Positions 1 through 11,100 of a stretch of 64,000 nucleotides of DNA are shown here, piece after piece. Every line of letters starts with the position of its first letter. Positions within the stretch are counted from its first letter, which is position 1. Source of the DNA: Salinigranum halophilum. Lineage in GTDB: Archaea > Halobacteriota > Halobacteria > Halobacteriales > Haloferacaceae. The notes beneath the pieces were generated by a model. The model ran no database searches and was not told where the DNA came from. It worked only from the letters and a program-made list of their open reading frames with translations. A program made the translations under genes and the position numbers. The stretch spans positions 581,012 through 645,011 of the forward strand of contig NZ_SSNL01000006.1 in NCBI RefSeq assembly GCF_007004735.1, written 5' to 3'.

Positions 1-1177
1 GCTCGGTTCTCCCTGCTGGCCTCCCATCGTGCAGGTCGCTCGGTTCGGCCGCGGACCGCTGTCCGGTCGCCTGTGGCTGTCGAACCGTGAGCCCTGGACG
101 CCGGGGCGACTCCGCGGACCAAGCCCCTGCGGACTGCTCCCGCGCCGGCGATCCCTCGCCGGTCGACGCAGTTCGTCGACGGGGCTGCTGTTCGCCCTCG
201 CCGGCGGGATCATGCTGGTGGACGACGGTCATCCGCGGCTGCCCTGCGGGCGACTCAGTCGTGTTGTCGACCGTTTCACGCGTTCCTGTATCGAACGCAT
301 CGCGCGTTCTCAGGCCAATCGTCTCGCCCGCGTCGCTCTCCGCGGTGCCGCGTCCGTAGGGGAACACGGCCCGGTCGACGACTGTCCCGACCGGCTCAGT
401 GCCCCCGACACGGTCGGCTGTCGTCGTTGACGGCTCAGGGGCGGCGTCCCGCAGTCGGTCCCGGACTGTCGGTTCGTCGCTGCCGGTCGGCTCACTGTCG
501 CCCGTGTCGCTCCCGGTCGTCTCGACCCCATCAGGGCTGCGGTCTGACCGATCGACGACCGTCCGGCTCGGCTGCCCGGAGTCGACGCCGCCGACTCCCG
601 TTTCACCCGTCCACCCGGGCGCATCGACTGGCCCCGACGTCTCATCCGGTGCGTCGCGTTCGTTCAGCGGCCGGACGGTTCGGCTGAGTGTGGATGCCGT
701 CGAAACGTCCCGGGAGACGCCGTCGAGACCCGCCCGCTCTGACGTCTCGGACGCCTCGTCCGCCGATTCCGGGCCTGTCGTTCGCAGCAGTTCCCAGACG
801 GTCGGCTCCTCGGCAGTGTCGTCGCTGTCCCGCTCGACCGACTCCACTTCTTTGCTCTCGTCCCCGGGCCGGCGCACGACCGTGCCGGTCGCCGCCGACC
901 GACCGAACCCGTCGTGTTGGCCGGCTTCGGCTCGCCGATCACGCAGCCCGTGGTCGACGAGCGACGCGAGAGTGAGATACGCGAGCTGCGGGCTCGTCCC
1001 TCCGACCCGCCGCTGGCTGACACCGCCAGCGAGAACGCCTCTGAACGGGCGCAACACGCCGACTGGCCGTGGCCCTGCGTCACCGCTCCCGACCTGGCCG
1101 AGGCCAGTGACGCCGATCTGCCGGCTGAATCGCGGAAGGTCGATGTCGGTGAGTGCGTCTGTCACGGCTGATTCCAT
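1..1177 (-). CDS. Partial disordered protein of the contractile injection locus (C-terminus beyond left edge)
   Basis: An open frame runs on the minus strand from an ATG at 1177 to the window edge without a stop (392 codons visible), so the gene is cut at its 3' end. I do not recognise the family. The first 60 residues contain a short ordered-looking stretch (PRFSRQIGVTGLGQVG). The rest is rich in Asp, Glu, Thr, Ser, Gly and Pro with little hydrophobic content, so it is probably largely disordered. It follows the DUF4157/eCIS-core gene in the same direction after 128 bp, so it probably belongs to the injection locus, perhaps as a cargo, adaptor or fibre-linked protein. The 128-bp gap holds two perfect palindromes, so it may have its own promoter. 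Alternatives are another effector or a tape-measure-like protein. The frame is supported by acidic composition and absence of stops; the function is unknown. Confidence 0.6.
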   Translation of the reverse strand, partial: MESAVTDALTDIDLPRFSRQIGVTGLGQVGSGDAGPRPVGVLRPFRGVLAGGVSQRRVGGTSPQLAYLTLASLVDHGLRDRRAEAGQHDGFGRSAATGTVVRRPGDESKEVESVERDSDDTAEEPTVWELLRTTGPESADEASETSERAGLDGVSRDVSTASTLSRTVRPLNERDAPDETSGPVDAPGWTGETGVGGVDSGQPSRTVVDRSDRSPDGVETTGSDTGDSEPTGSDEPTVRDRLRDAAPEPSTTTADRVGGTEPVGTVVDRAVFPYGRGTAESDAGETIGLRTRDAFDTGTRETVDNTTESPAGQPRMTVVHQHDPAGEGEQQPRRRTASTGEGSPAREQSAGAWSAESPRRPGLTVRQPQATGQRSAAEPSDLHDGRPAGRTE

Positions 1178-1210
1178 CCTGAATACCGACGGTCGGCCCC
1201 GGCCTGTCGG

Positions 1211-1243
1211 GTGTTAACACATCTTTACGCCGACAGTTAACTG
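1211..1243. promoter_or_regulatory. Paired GTTAAC palindromes upstream of the left-edge gene
   Basis: Two perfect 10-bp palindromes, GTGTTAACAC (1211-1220) and CAGTTAACTG (1234-1243), lie in the 128-bp gap between the eCIS-core gene and the left-edge gene. Their centres are 23 bp apart, about two helical turns. This is suggestive of a dimeric regulator site controlling the minus-strand gene that starts at 1177. No clear TATA box was identified, so the promoter role is inferred. Confidence 0.4.
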
Positions 1244-1305
1244 TTTTCCCGGTCGGTCTGCCGACGCCGGTCCGTCTCCGTGACACCCGAGCGAGGACAG
1301 CGGCG

Positions 1306-3737
1306 TCACTCCCAGGGGGCGGGCGCATCTGTCGCTGTCTCCCGGACGAACACCATGATTTTCCGATCGAATTCCCCCTGTGCCTGTGCGGCGAGACGAC
1401 GTAGTTGGTCGGCCGCTTCGTCCGACAGCTGTGGCACCGTCAACTGCACTCGCCCGTGGTCACGCATGTCGAGCCATAGCTGGTCCAGTTTCCCCGTCGA
1501 GAAGGGGCCATCACGCCCCTCGAGCGTGACCTCGTGTTCGGTGCCGACGTCCATGCGTCGACCCGCTCCACCGTCTGTCGCCCGTCGCACCTCCTGCAGG
1601 TCCGGTGCGCCGAGGTTTTCGGCGACCAGTTCCTGATACTCCTTGCCGGCGTCTCTGGCTTTCTGTTCGCCGGTTTCGATGCGTCTGAGGAGGCGTCGCT
1701 GTGCCGTCGCCGCGTCGCCGCTCAGTGGCATCTCGAAATGTCGGAACTGCGAGTCGGGGAGCCGTGCAACCTTCTTGCCGTACCGCAACCGGGGGCGCGA
1801 GACCGTTCTCGAACTCGAGGAACTCGCCCTCTTGAATGTCCCCTCGTCGGGGTCGTACTCGTACCGGTCACCCCCGTACCCGGGGTTCCGATGGAGACGT
1901 GGGTCGCCGCCCCGGTTGCCGTGCCAGTGGTGCCCTTTCGGTAACGCCTCCTCGGCGATCGGCCAGCCGCGTTCTCTTGCCTGCCGCTCGCCGAGCGTGA
2001 GATCGCGCGGTGTCGGCTGTTCCTCGCTGTCCCCGTCCTCTGGGCTTTCGTCCTCGTCTCGGTCCCGTCGGTTCCGAAGTCGCTTCGCTGCTTGGTCGGG
2101 GTCATCGAACAGGTCGGGTACGCTGTTCGCCTTCGGGAACTTCTCGGCGAGCTTCCCGAAGACTTTCGCCGCCTTGAGACCGGCACCGACGCCGCTGCTC
2201 GCGAGGGAGACGAGGAGTTCGAGAATCAGCGGAGCCAGCACCTCTCCGAGTTGGCGCATGAAGTCGGCACCGGAACTGTTGAGGAGCTTCTCGACTCGCT
2301 TTCCGACGCCCTGCCCCACCTGACGGCCGGCTTGACGCATCGTCGGGGGTGTCGCCTCGGTCGCCACGTACTCGAACATCTCGATGGCCGTCGTCAGAAG
2401 TTCGTCGATGTTGACGACCATCTCGTAGATCCCCTTCAGCTCGTTCACGACGCCGTTCTTGATGCCGCTCAGATAGGCGTCCCAATGCTGGAACTGCCAC
2501 TGGGTGACTGCCCTGAGATACTTCTCGTCGAGTTTGGCGAGTGTCTCCAACGACACCTCGGACTTCGCGCCGATCACAACCCCCGCGAAGAACCACAGGA
2601 CGTTCGAGAGGGTCCGCATTTCCTGTACGATCATCTGGATGTCAGCGAGGAACTCACTCTGAACCCATCCCGTGTGGCCCCCTCCAGACCGGGCGTCACG
2701 ACGAGTTCCCTCTGTGTCCCCGTCCGTTCCCGACTGCTGTCGCTCCGTTCGGTCCGTGTCGGCGGGTGTGGGCTCTGACGTTTCTGCGGCGACCCAGACC
2801 TGGAACGTCGAGGCGAACACGAGGTCGCCGAGGACGGGATTCCGCTCGTTCGGGACGATACGCCCGAACTGCTCCGCTTCGAAGTTTTCGATGACGATGT
2901 TCTTGCCGACTCTTTCTCCCCGGTGGGTTCCTTCGGGTGTCCCCTCTCCGACGTACGCGTCCACAACCGATCCCGTGTACTCGTACTGGAACGTCACACC
3001 GGACTGTGTCCGGAACTCGATTCGCTGTGACTCGGGGCGGACGATCATCGCGACGATGGAGTCGTCGGACGCCTGTTGCTGTCGGCCCTCCGACTGGAGC
3101 GCCCACCGCGTTGGCGTCGAAACGGTCGTCGTCGCCGAGCGGCCAGCAGACACGTCCCGCGCGAACGACGCCGCATCCGACTCGGCAGCGTCGACACCTG
3201 CCGAGTTCGCTTCCGACGACGTCTGCTGGAGCACGTGTGCGACCTCGTGGGCGAGGTGCTCGACACCCTGCTCACCATCGAAGGCACCCGGTCGCGCGAT
3301 TATCCGAGTTCCCCGTGCAGCGGCAATCCCGTCTGCGCGGTCCAGCGCCCGCTGTGCGCTCGGCCCACGGTCGATACTGATCGGCGGCAGCGAGTCGACG
3401 CTCCGTTCCAGTCGTCGCCTGGCCAGCGGCGGCGCATGTTCGATCGCCGGCTCTCCAGAGTGCCTTGCAGTCGTGTCGGCACGTGTCGCCCCGTCGCTGT
3501 CGGAGACGTCCCGGTCGAAGCGGCTTCCGGACGTTTCTCCGGCCGCCAACTGCTGGGCAGCCTGGTTCCCGCGCTGGCGGTGGAGTTCGGTGACGGCCGT
3601 CGCTCGCCGGGCCGAGCCGTCCACGTCGTTCCCACGCGCGAAGTCGTGCGTCGTATCTCGCGTCGACTCGGGTCCGCTCGATTCGACGTCGTTCGTCTGA
3701 CCCGCTCGGTCGTCTGTCCGCTGGTGACGGGGTCGGG

Positions 3738-3741
<4 letters not shown>
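1306..3741 (-). CDS. eCIS-core (DUF4157) protein with candidate C-terminal toxin domain
   Basis: 811 aa. After a disordered acidic N-terminus comes a DUF4157/eCIS-core domain (about residues 115-200) with a metallopeptidase-like HEVAH at 165-169 followed by VLQQTS, the hallmark of proteins loaded on extracellular contractile injection systems. A beta-rich stretch (about 225-320) follows, then a long amphipathic helical region (about 350-510) that could aid membrane passage. Next is an acidic linker, a GHHWHGNRGG-type linker common before polymorphic-toxin domains, and a charged C-terminal domain (about 660-811) containing KEYQELV and GRRMDVGTEHEV. The last part resembles restriction-endonuclease-fold toxins but lacks a clear E-x-K, so that assignment is tentative. 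The ATG overlaps the stop of the AAA+ ATPase gene by 4 nt, which indicates translational coupling in the CIS operon. No immunity gene is evident beside it. Confidence 0.75.
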
Positions 3742-5873
<2,132 letters not shown>

Positions 5874-5879
5874 ATCATA

Positions 5880-6323
5880 TCATACCCCGTCGACCGTGCT
5901 GACGCCCGTGTGCGTCAGTTCGAGCGTCTCGATGGCGACGTCCCCGCTCTCGGCTGCGAACGCTGGCCCGGCCCACCTGACCGGGTACGCCTCCCTGAAC
6001 GCCCAGCCGCGCGCTGCTTCTCCCGTGGCGTCCTGCAGGAACACGAGGACGGTCTTGCGTTCGACGTCGCCGTCGGCGACCCGCTGGAGCCAGTTCCAGA
6101 GCGTGTCCGCGTCCGTCAGTCCACGGCGGAGGACGAGGTTCGGTGACGTCACCCCGGACCGGAGCGTGTGGGTGTGGTCGTTGACGCCCCCCTCGTCGTA
6201 CGCTTCGGTTTCGACCTCGCGTTCCAGCCCGGATACCTCGGTGAACCCGCCCGCGACCAGCGAGTCGACCTCGACGACGAATCGGAAGTTCAGGTATGGT
6301 CGAGCCCCGTCACCGGCACTCAT
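5880..6323 (-). CDS. CIS inner tube protein 2 (Afp5/Pvc5-like, gp19 family)
   Basis: 147 aa, the usual length for the conserved phage tail tube family. It begins with the typical PYLNFRFVVEVD strand and continues with GGFTEVSGLEREVE, the conserved tube signature. The C-terminus carries VAIETLELTHTGV, the final strand seen in tube monomers. Tube proteins stack as hexameric rings inside the contractile sheath and form the channel for effectors. A second tube gene lies at 6957-7397, as in Afp/PVC loci where the copies differ in position along the tube or near the baseplate. The start overlaps the stop of the DUF6760-like gene by 4 nt. Confidence 0.9.
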   Translation of the reverse strand: MSAGDGARPYLNFRFVVEVDSLVAGGFTEVSGLEREVETEAYDEGGVNDHTHTLRSGVTSPNLVLRRGLTDADTLWNWLQRVADGDVERKTVLVFLQDATGEAARGWAFREAYPVRWAGPAFAAESGDVAIETLELTHTGVSTVDGV

Positions 6324-6490
6324 CGGCGGCCCCCGTCCTCGTTCATTCGTTCGTTGATGCGGCTGACCTCCTCACACCAGCGCCGCCGCTCCCAGTGGGG
6401 GAGCGACAGCACCTCCTCGTGTGCCCAGTTGAAGTGGTAGGCGACGAACGCCACCTCCTCGAACAGCTGGTCGGGCGGGGTTCGCGTCAT
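6320..6490 (-). CDS. DUF6760-like CIS mini-protein
   Basis: 56 aa, helical and rich in Trp, Glu and Arg (motifs FEEVAFVAYHFNW and LSLPHWERRRWCEEV). Small proteins of this sort with a conserved HW-x-ERR segment lie between tube genes in CIS loci; DUF6760 is my recollection of the family name. The ATG at 6490 overlaps the preceding stop by 4 nt and its own stop overlaps the next start by 4 nt, so it is embedded in the operon. By analogy with phage tail genes it may be a tail-assembly chaperone partner or tube-end protein. Function inferred from position only. Confidence 0.75.
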   Translation of the reverse strand: MTRTPPDQLFEEVAFVAYHFNWAHEEVLSLPHWERRRWCEEVSRINERMNEDGGRR

Positions 6491-6960
6491 CGGTCCTCCG
6501 GCGGCGACGCTCCCTCCGGTGGTTCCACCTCCATCTCCGGTGAGGCCCCTGTCGCGCCCGACGCGTGGCCGTTTCCCTCCCCACCGCCTGGAGTGCTGTC
6601 GCCGCTCACCTCGACGGTGAACGACTCGCCACACTCGGGACAGACCGCGTCGACCGCGTCCAATCCGCGTTCGTTCACCCGCTCGTAGAGGTCCTGGAGG
6701 TACGCGAGGTCCGAGACGAAGAGGTTCTCGATCACGCGCGGGGTGACGTCGTCGACCGTCCCGAGCTCTGTGACGACCCGGGAGAGGATGATGACCGTCA
6801 TGTACGAGGGGTTCGACTCCACCCGCGGGTCCGTCGCGGGCTTGATTTCGTCGGCCGCGGTGGCGAGTCGCATCACCCCGTCGCGGTGGAGTTCCCCGTC
6901 GTCGTCGGCGTATCCCTGCGGAAGCGTGAACTCGAACTCCGTCTGCAGGACCCCGCTCAT
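6487..6960 (-). CDS. CIS tail-assembly-like protein with CPECG motif
   Basis: 157 aa. It opens with VLQTEFEFTLPQGYADDDG, followed by a helical core (residues about 25-100) resembling phage tail assembly proteins (gpT/gp41 type), then a CPECGESF motif near 110-117 and a disordered Gly/Pro/Glu tail. Only one CxxC pair is present, so zinc binding would need dimerisation or other ligands. It lies between tube 1 (4-nt overlap) and the DUF6760-like gene (4-nt overlap). Proteins at this position in eCIS loci are conserved but poorly characterised. The assembly role is inferred from order and phage analogy. Confidence 0.7.
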   Translation of the reverse strand: MSGVLQTEFEFTLPQGYADDDGELHRDGVMRLATAADEIKPATDPRVESNPSYMTVIILSRVVTELGTVDDVTPRVIENLFVSDLAYLQDLYERVNERGLDAVDAVCPECGESFTVEVSGDSTPGGGEGNGHASGATGASPEMEVEPPEGASPPEDR

Positions 6961-7397
6961 GCCGTGCGCTCCATCCCTTCGTGGACGATTTCGATCGATT
7001 CGATGGCGACCTCACTCCCGCTGGCGTCGAGGTCAGGGGCGTCGTACTGCCGGACCCAGGCGTTCTTGCATTCGAACCGTGGACCGGCGTTGCCCTCCTC
7101 GTCGAGGACCACGATGGCGATGGACCGACGCGCCTCGCTCAGTTTGCCTTGCTCGACGAGTTTGCGCCACTCGAACAGCGCGACGGAGTCGTCAGTCGTC
7201 CCCTTCTCGAGGGTGAGGTTCCCGAAGCTGTTGAGACTCCAGAGTTTCTGTGGTGTCGGCGGGTCGTTCCCCTCGCGGTACTCGATTACCTCCGTCGAGT
7301 TCTCGGGGATGTTGGCCGTGCTGAAGCCGGCGATGGCGATGCCGTCGATCTCGAGTAAGAACCGCTGGTTCCGGTACGGGCCGTGTCTGTCTGGCAT
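6957..7397 (-). CDS. CIS inner tube protein 1 (Afp1/Pvc1-like)
   Basis: 146 aa, a phage tail tube (gp19-like) protein. Family features are the N-terminal PYRNQRFLLEIDGIAIAGF strand, TLEKGTTDD in the middle, and the closing VAIESIEIVHEG strand. It would form the bulk of the inner tube through which DUF4157-type cargo passes. The gene begins 18 bp after the sheath gene ends, the classical sheath-tube pairing, which supports co-assembly. A second tube at 5880-6323 shares the fold but has clearly different sequence, so the two are probably not interchangeable. Start at an ATG with nearby upstream purines. Confidence 0.92.
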   Translation of the reverse strand: MPDRHGPYRNQRFLLEIDGIAIAGFSTANIPENSTEVIEYREGNDPPTPQKLWSLNSFGNLTLEKGTTDDSVALFEWRKLVEQGKLSEARRSIAIVVLDEEGNAGPRFECKNAWVRQYDAPDLDASGSEVAIESIEIVHEGMERTA

Positions 7398-7415
7398 ACG
7401 TGTTTCCTCCGAATG

Positions 7416-10037
7416 TCACTCCGCGCTGGCCGTCTTCTGTGAGATGCGGAAGATGACGAACTCCGCGGGCTTCACCGGGGCGATCCCGATCTCACAGATC
7501 AGTCGGCCGTTGTCGATGTCGTTCTGGGTCATCGTCGACCGGTCGCACTTGACGTAGAACGCCTGCTCCGGCGTCGTCCCCATCAGCGCCCCGTCCTGCC
7601 AGACGCTCGTGAGGAAGTTGCGGATGGTCTGTCTGACCCGTGCCCACAGCTGTTCGTCGTTCGGCTCGAAGACGACCCACTGGGTCCCCTCGTCGATGGA
7701 CTCCTCGACGAAGAGGAACAGTCGGCGGACGTTGACGTACTTCCACGCCGGATCGCTGGACGTGGTCCGAGCGCCCCAGACGCGAGTACCCCGCCCGCGG
7801 AACGTACGGATACAGTTGACGCCGCGGGGGTTGAGTGTCTCCTGGTCGCCCGTGGAGACGGTCTTCTGGAGCCCGCGGATGCCACGGACCTGCTCGTTGG
7901 CCGGTGCCTTGTGAACTCCCTGTTGCTGGTCGGAGCGGGCGTAGATGCCGGCGACGTGACCGCCCGGCGGGACGTCCTGGTCGCGGCCCGTCTCCGGGTG
8001 GCCGATGGTCAGCCACGGGTAGTAAAACGCCGCGAAGTCCGAGCGCTCGGTCGGCTGTAAGGCACCCGGCGGGTCCGGCGACGGTGGCGAGTTCAGGATG
8101 GCAAAGCGGTCGCCCATCCCCGTGCAGTGGGTGACGACTTTCCCCGAGAGCCCGCTGTCGTACTCGTGCTCGTCGGGGACACAGACCATCGTGATCTCGT
8201 CGACCTGCTCGAAGGCGGCGAACCCGGTGCGGTCGTCGGGATCGACGGCGTCGCCATCGTAGTCGCCGGCTTCGACAGCCTCGTCCGGGAAGTCGGCGTC
8301 GAGCCAGACGGTCCCGTTGGCCGGCCGCGGTCCGTCGTCCCGGCTGTTCTCGTCGACGACGTCGACCAGCGTCGAGTTCCCACTCAGGGTCGTCCCGTAG
8401 TGGTCGCTGGAGGCTGCCTTCGGCGAGAGGTTGTCATACAGTTCTTCGACGTCGGGGTCCGGTGCCTCGTCGAGCGCCCGGCCGGGGTCCGCCAGCACTG
8501 CCCGCGCGACCGCACGGTCGGCCGGGTCGCGCCAGTACCTGACCGCGACCTGGAACAGGTCGTTGGTAGACTGCTCGTACAGCGAAGCGTCTGAGACGGT
8601 GACGGCGACGCCCGCGCCCCAGTCCCCGGGGCCGACGGCCGCGAGTTCGATGAGCGACTCGACGACGTCGGCCTCGACGGTGATCGACACGCTGTCTGTC
8701 TGGGGGGTCCCACCCGACTGGTACGAGAAGTTCAGCGTCAGTGTCGCCGTGGTCTCGCCGGCGGCCTGTGCAGCCTGGACCGTCAGTTCGACCGACGACC
8801 CGCCGGGAATCGTCAGGCCGCCGTCGTCGATCTCGTCGGTCTCGTGCAAGCGGAACGCGTCACCGTCGCCGCTCCACGTACTGTCGGTCACCGTGACAGC
8901 GGCTTCCCCGCGATTGTGGAGCCTGAACGTCCGGGTGTTTCCCTCGACGAACGTCCCGAACGCCTGGGTATCGGCTGCGGTCGTGAGGGCCCCGTCGTTG
9001 CTCTGTGTGCCCGCCTCCTCGGCGAGTACCTCGTCCGTGACCACGCCGGTGACCGCCAGATCAACGGTCGTGGCGTTGCCGCTCTCGTCTTCGAGGGTCA
9101 GCGTGTCCGTCGATTCGCCCGCCGACCCGGGCGTCGCCGTGACGAGCACCTCGACCGCTTCGGTCGACTCGACCGTCTGGTCCGCGTACGCATCGGGCCG
9201 GGCTAGCTCGAAAGGGGAACTGCTGTCGCTCACGCTCGTTCCGGGGTCACCCAGCGTGACGGCGGTCGAACCCAGGTTCTGGAACGTGACGGTGTGAGCC
9301 GTGGTCGCACCGACGGGCACCGACCCGAAATCGAGCGTGCCGGTCGAGTAGCCGAACGTACCGTCGTTGTTCGCGCTCCCGAGCGGGTCTCCGAGCGCCT
9401 CACCGGCGAGGGTCACGCTGTCGGCGGTCGCTTCCCCAGCGACCGTCACCTCGAGGGTGGGGTTGTTGCCGCTGGAGGCGCCACTCTGGTGGGTGAACGT
9501 GACCGCGATTGGGTGGGGGTCGCCGGCTTCGACCGGGAGTCCCTCCGACGGCACCTCGGTGGCGACCTCGAAGTCGGCTCTCCGGTCACCGGTGATCGCG
9601 AGGTTCGTGATCGTCACCGTCTCGTCGCCCACCTCCGCGACCGGTTCGACGTCGACTTCTCTCGTCGGGGTCTGGTCGTCGGCGACGAGACCGAAATCGA
9701 GCGTGTCCCGTTCCGCGCGGAGGTGGCCGATGGTCGCGCCCAGTGCCGGGAGGTTCCCGGTCGCGGTCTCGACGGTCTCCGAGGTCACCCGGCCGACATA
9801 GCAGCGACTCCCACCGTTCTGGAAGAAGCCCTGGACGGCCTGTGCGAGGTATCTCCCCTCGACGACGCCTCCGAACAGCCGCTGGTAATCGGCGTAGCTC
9901 GTGACGAGCCGCGGGGCTGTCGGTCCGCGCTCTGTCTCTCCCAAGAACCCAGCCGTGCTCGTCCCGACGCCTTCGATCGGTTTCGCGCCGCGTTCGACCT
10001 CCTCGACGTACACGCCTGGCGCTTTGTACTGGGGCAT
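7416..10037 (-). CDS. Contractile sheath protein with three inserted Ig/ASH-type domains
   Basis: 873 aa, much longer than a typical 400-500 aa tail sheath. The N-terminus (YKAPGVYVEEVERG, then TSTAGFLGETERGPT) and C-terminus (ETLNPRGVNCIR, GTRVWGARTTSS, NFLTSVWQDGALMG, IGIAPVKPAEFVIFRISQ) are diagnostic for phage/T6SS-like sheaths. Residues about 105-458 are an insertion of three consecutive Ig-like repeats of the choice-of-anchor-D/ASH type, each beginning LDFG or similar (LDFGLVAD at 113, LDFGSVPVG at 235, QAFGTFVEG at 358) and followed by a beta-sandwich. These are likely displayed on the outside of the sheath. The protein would polymerise around the tube and contract to drive it through a target or host membrane. 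A 196-bp gap separates it from the upstream gene. Confidence 0.95.
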   Translation of the reverse strand: MPQYKAPGVYVEEVERGAKPIEGVGTSTAGFLGETERGPTAPRLVTSYADYQRLFGGVVEGRYLAQAVQGFFQNGGSRCYVGRVTSETVETATGNLPALGATIGHLRAERDTLDFGLVADDQTPTREVDVEPVAEVGDETVTITNLAITGDRRADFEVATEVPSEGLPVEAGDPHPIAVTFTHQSGASSGNNPTLEVTVAGEATADSVTLAGEALGDPLGSANNDGTFGYSTGTLDFGSVPVGATTAHTVTFQNLGSTAVTLGDPGTSVSDSSSPFELARPDAYADQTVESTEAVEVLVTATPGSAGESTDTLTLEDESGNATTVDLAVTGVVTDEVLAEEAGTQSNDGALTTAADTQAFGTFVEGNTRTFRLHNRGEAAVTVTDSTWSGDGDAFRLHETDEIDDGGLTIPGGSSVELTVQAAQAAGETTATLTLNFSYQSGGTPQTDSVSITVEADVVESLIELAAVGPGDWGAGVAVTVSDASLYEQSTNDLFQVAVRYWRDPADRAVARAVLADPGRALDEAPDPDVEELYDNLSPKAASSDHYGTTLSGNSTLVDVVDENSRDDGPRPANGTVWLDADFPDEAVEAGDYDGDAVDPDDRTGFAAFEQVDEITMVCVPDEHEYDSGLSGKVVTHCTGMGDRFAILNSPPSPDPPGALQPTERSDFAAFYYPWLTIGHPETGRDQDVPPGGHVAGIYARSDQQQGVHKAPANEQVRGIRGLQKTVSTGDQETLNPRGVNCIRTFRGRGTRVWGARTTSSDPAWKYVNVRRLFLFVEESIDEGTQWVVFEPNDEQLWARVRQTIRNFLTSVWQDGALMGTTPEQAFYVKCDRSTMTQNDIDNGRLICEIGIAPVKPAEFVIFRISQKTASAE

Positions 10038-10233
10038 CTACACACCCTCCGGGCTCTGTCGAGACAGTTGCATGCCACCAAGTACCAACGAGGCATCGTC
10101 TAATGAACCTTGTCCCGTGTTCACACCCTACACCTAGCGCGGTGTCCACACTCGCGGTCCCTCCCGACCTGTGACGAGCGAGGCCTACAGAACAGACGCG
10201 CAGACGGTAGACACGTCCCCTGAGCCGGACTCG

Positions 10234-11100
10234 TCAGTAGACGCCGAGGCGGTCGACCGCGAGACGCTCCCCGTCGACCTGGACCCACAGGGCGGTGCGC
10301 CGTCCGGCCACGACGGACAGTTCCGTGTCGGCTGTCGACCCGTCCGGGCGACGCACCACGAGTCGCGGGTTCGGCCGTGACTCGTCGGCGGGTGGTGCCC
10401 CGTCGTCCGGCGGGCCGTTCCCGGGAGGCCCGTTGCCCGGTGGCCCGTTCCCGGGAGGCCCGTTGCCCGGTGGCCCGTTCCCCGACCCGGTAGCCGGCGA
10501 GCCGTTCCCGGCGTCGTCGCCGGACGCTCCGTCGGTGGGCCCCCCAGTCGGGTCCGTGACCCGTTTCTCGTCGCCGTCGCGAACGACGTCCGACGCCGTG
10601 ACGGGGACGAGAAGCGCGAACTCACCAGCAGCCGTCGTCCGGGCCGTCGGCGCGAACCCGTCGAGGGAGACAGCTGCGTCTGGCACGGCGCTGTCAGCCT
10701 CGTCCACGACGGTCCCCCGAATCGTCGTCGTCCCCGGCGAGAACTGGAAGGCAGGCGTCGGGGTGAGGTCGATCTCGACCGGGGTCGACCGGTCGGTGAC
10801 CTCGACCGCCGAGGAGCCGTCGGGCGCCGCCCCCGAGTGAGACACCGTCACGCGCTCGTCGAAGTAGCGGTCGCCGCCGTCGACGACCACGTCGACCGGG
10901 TCGGCCCCGAGGTCGAGAAACAGGTGATAGCCACTCGGGTTCTCGACAGCCGTCACCGACTGGTCGGCGAGTGCCACCGTCTGGGAGCCGGACGGCCGAC
11001 CGCCGGTGTACGCGTCGACGAGTTCGACCGCGAACGAGAGGCTGGTCGTCAGTTCGCCGACGCGCCGTGTCACGGCCCACGTCGTCCGGTCCCGACTCAT
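10234..11100 (-). CDS. Carboxypeptidase-regulatory-like CIS-associated protein with collagen-like repeats
   Basis: 288 aa from the ATG at 11100, which overlaps the upstream DUF4255 stop by 4 nt. The N-terminal beta domain (VGELTTSLSFAVELVDAYTGG) is followed by a carboxypeptidase-regulatory-like (CarboxypepD_reg) fold (about 130-185: IRGTVVDEADSAVPDAAVSLDG). An intrinsically disordered stretch then contains tandem PGNGP units (DNA repeats at about 10405-10485), and a short beta C-terminus follows. Such proteins occur next to the cap gene in CIS loci; a role at the sheath or cap, or surface attachment, is inferred. The collagen-like Gly-Pro stretch suggests a fibre or linker. No enzyme motif is present. 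Confidence 0.7.
   Translation of the reverse strand: MSRDRTTWAVTRRVGELTTSLSFAVELVDAYTGGRPSGSQTVALADQSVTAVENPSGYHLFLDLGADPVDVVVDGGDRYFDERVTVSHSGAAPDGSSAVEVTDRSTPVEIDLTPTPAFQFSPGTTTIRGTVVDEADSAVPDAAVSLDGFAPTARTTAAGEFALLVPVTASDVVRDGDEKRVTDPTGGPTDGASGDDAGNGSPATGSGNGPPGNGPPGNGPPGNGPPGNGPPDDGAPPADESRPNPRLVVRRPDGSTADTELSVVAGRRTALWVQVDGERLAVDRLGVY

Noticed and set aside
399..1217. Long plus-strand frame opposite the left-edge gene
   Set aside because: Product is Ser/Arg/Pro-rich with no acidic character; the minus-strand frame is fully open and acidic, as expected for a haloarchaeal gene.
10395..10490. Short tandem DNA repeats considered as a CRISPR array
   Set aside because: Units are 15 bp without spacers and encode in-frame Gly-Pro repeats of a CIS protein.
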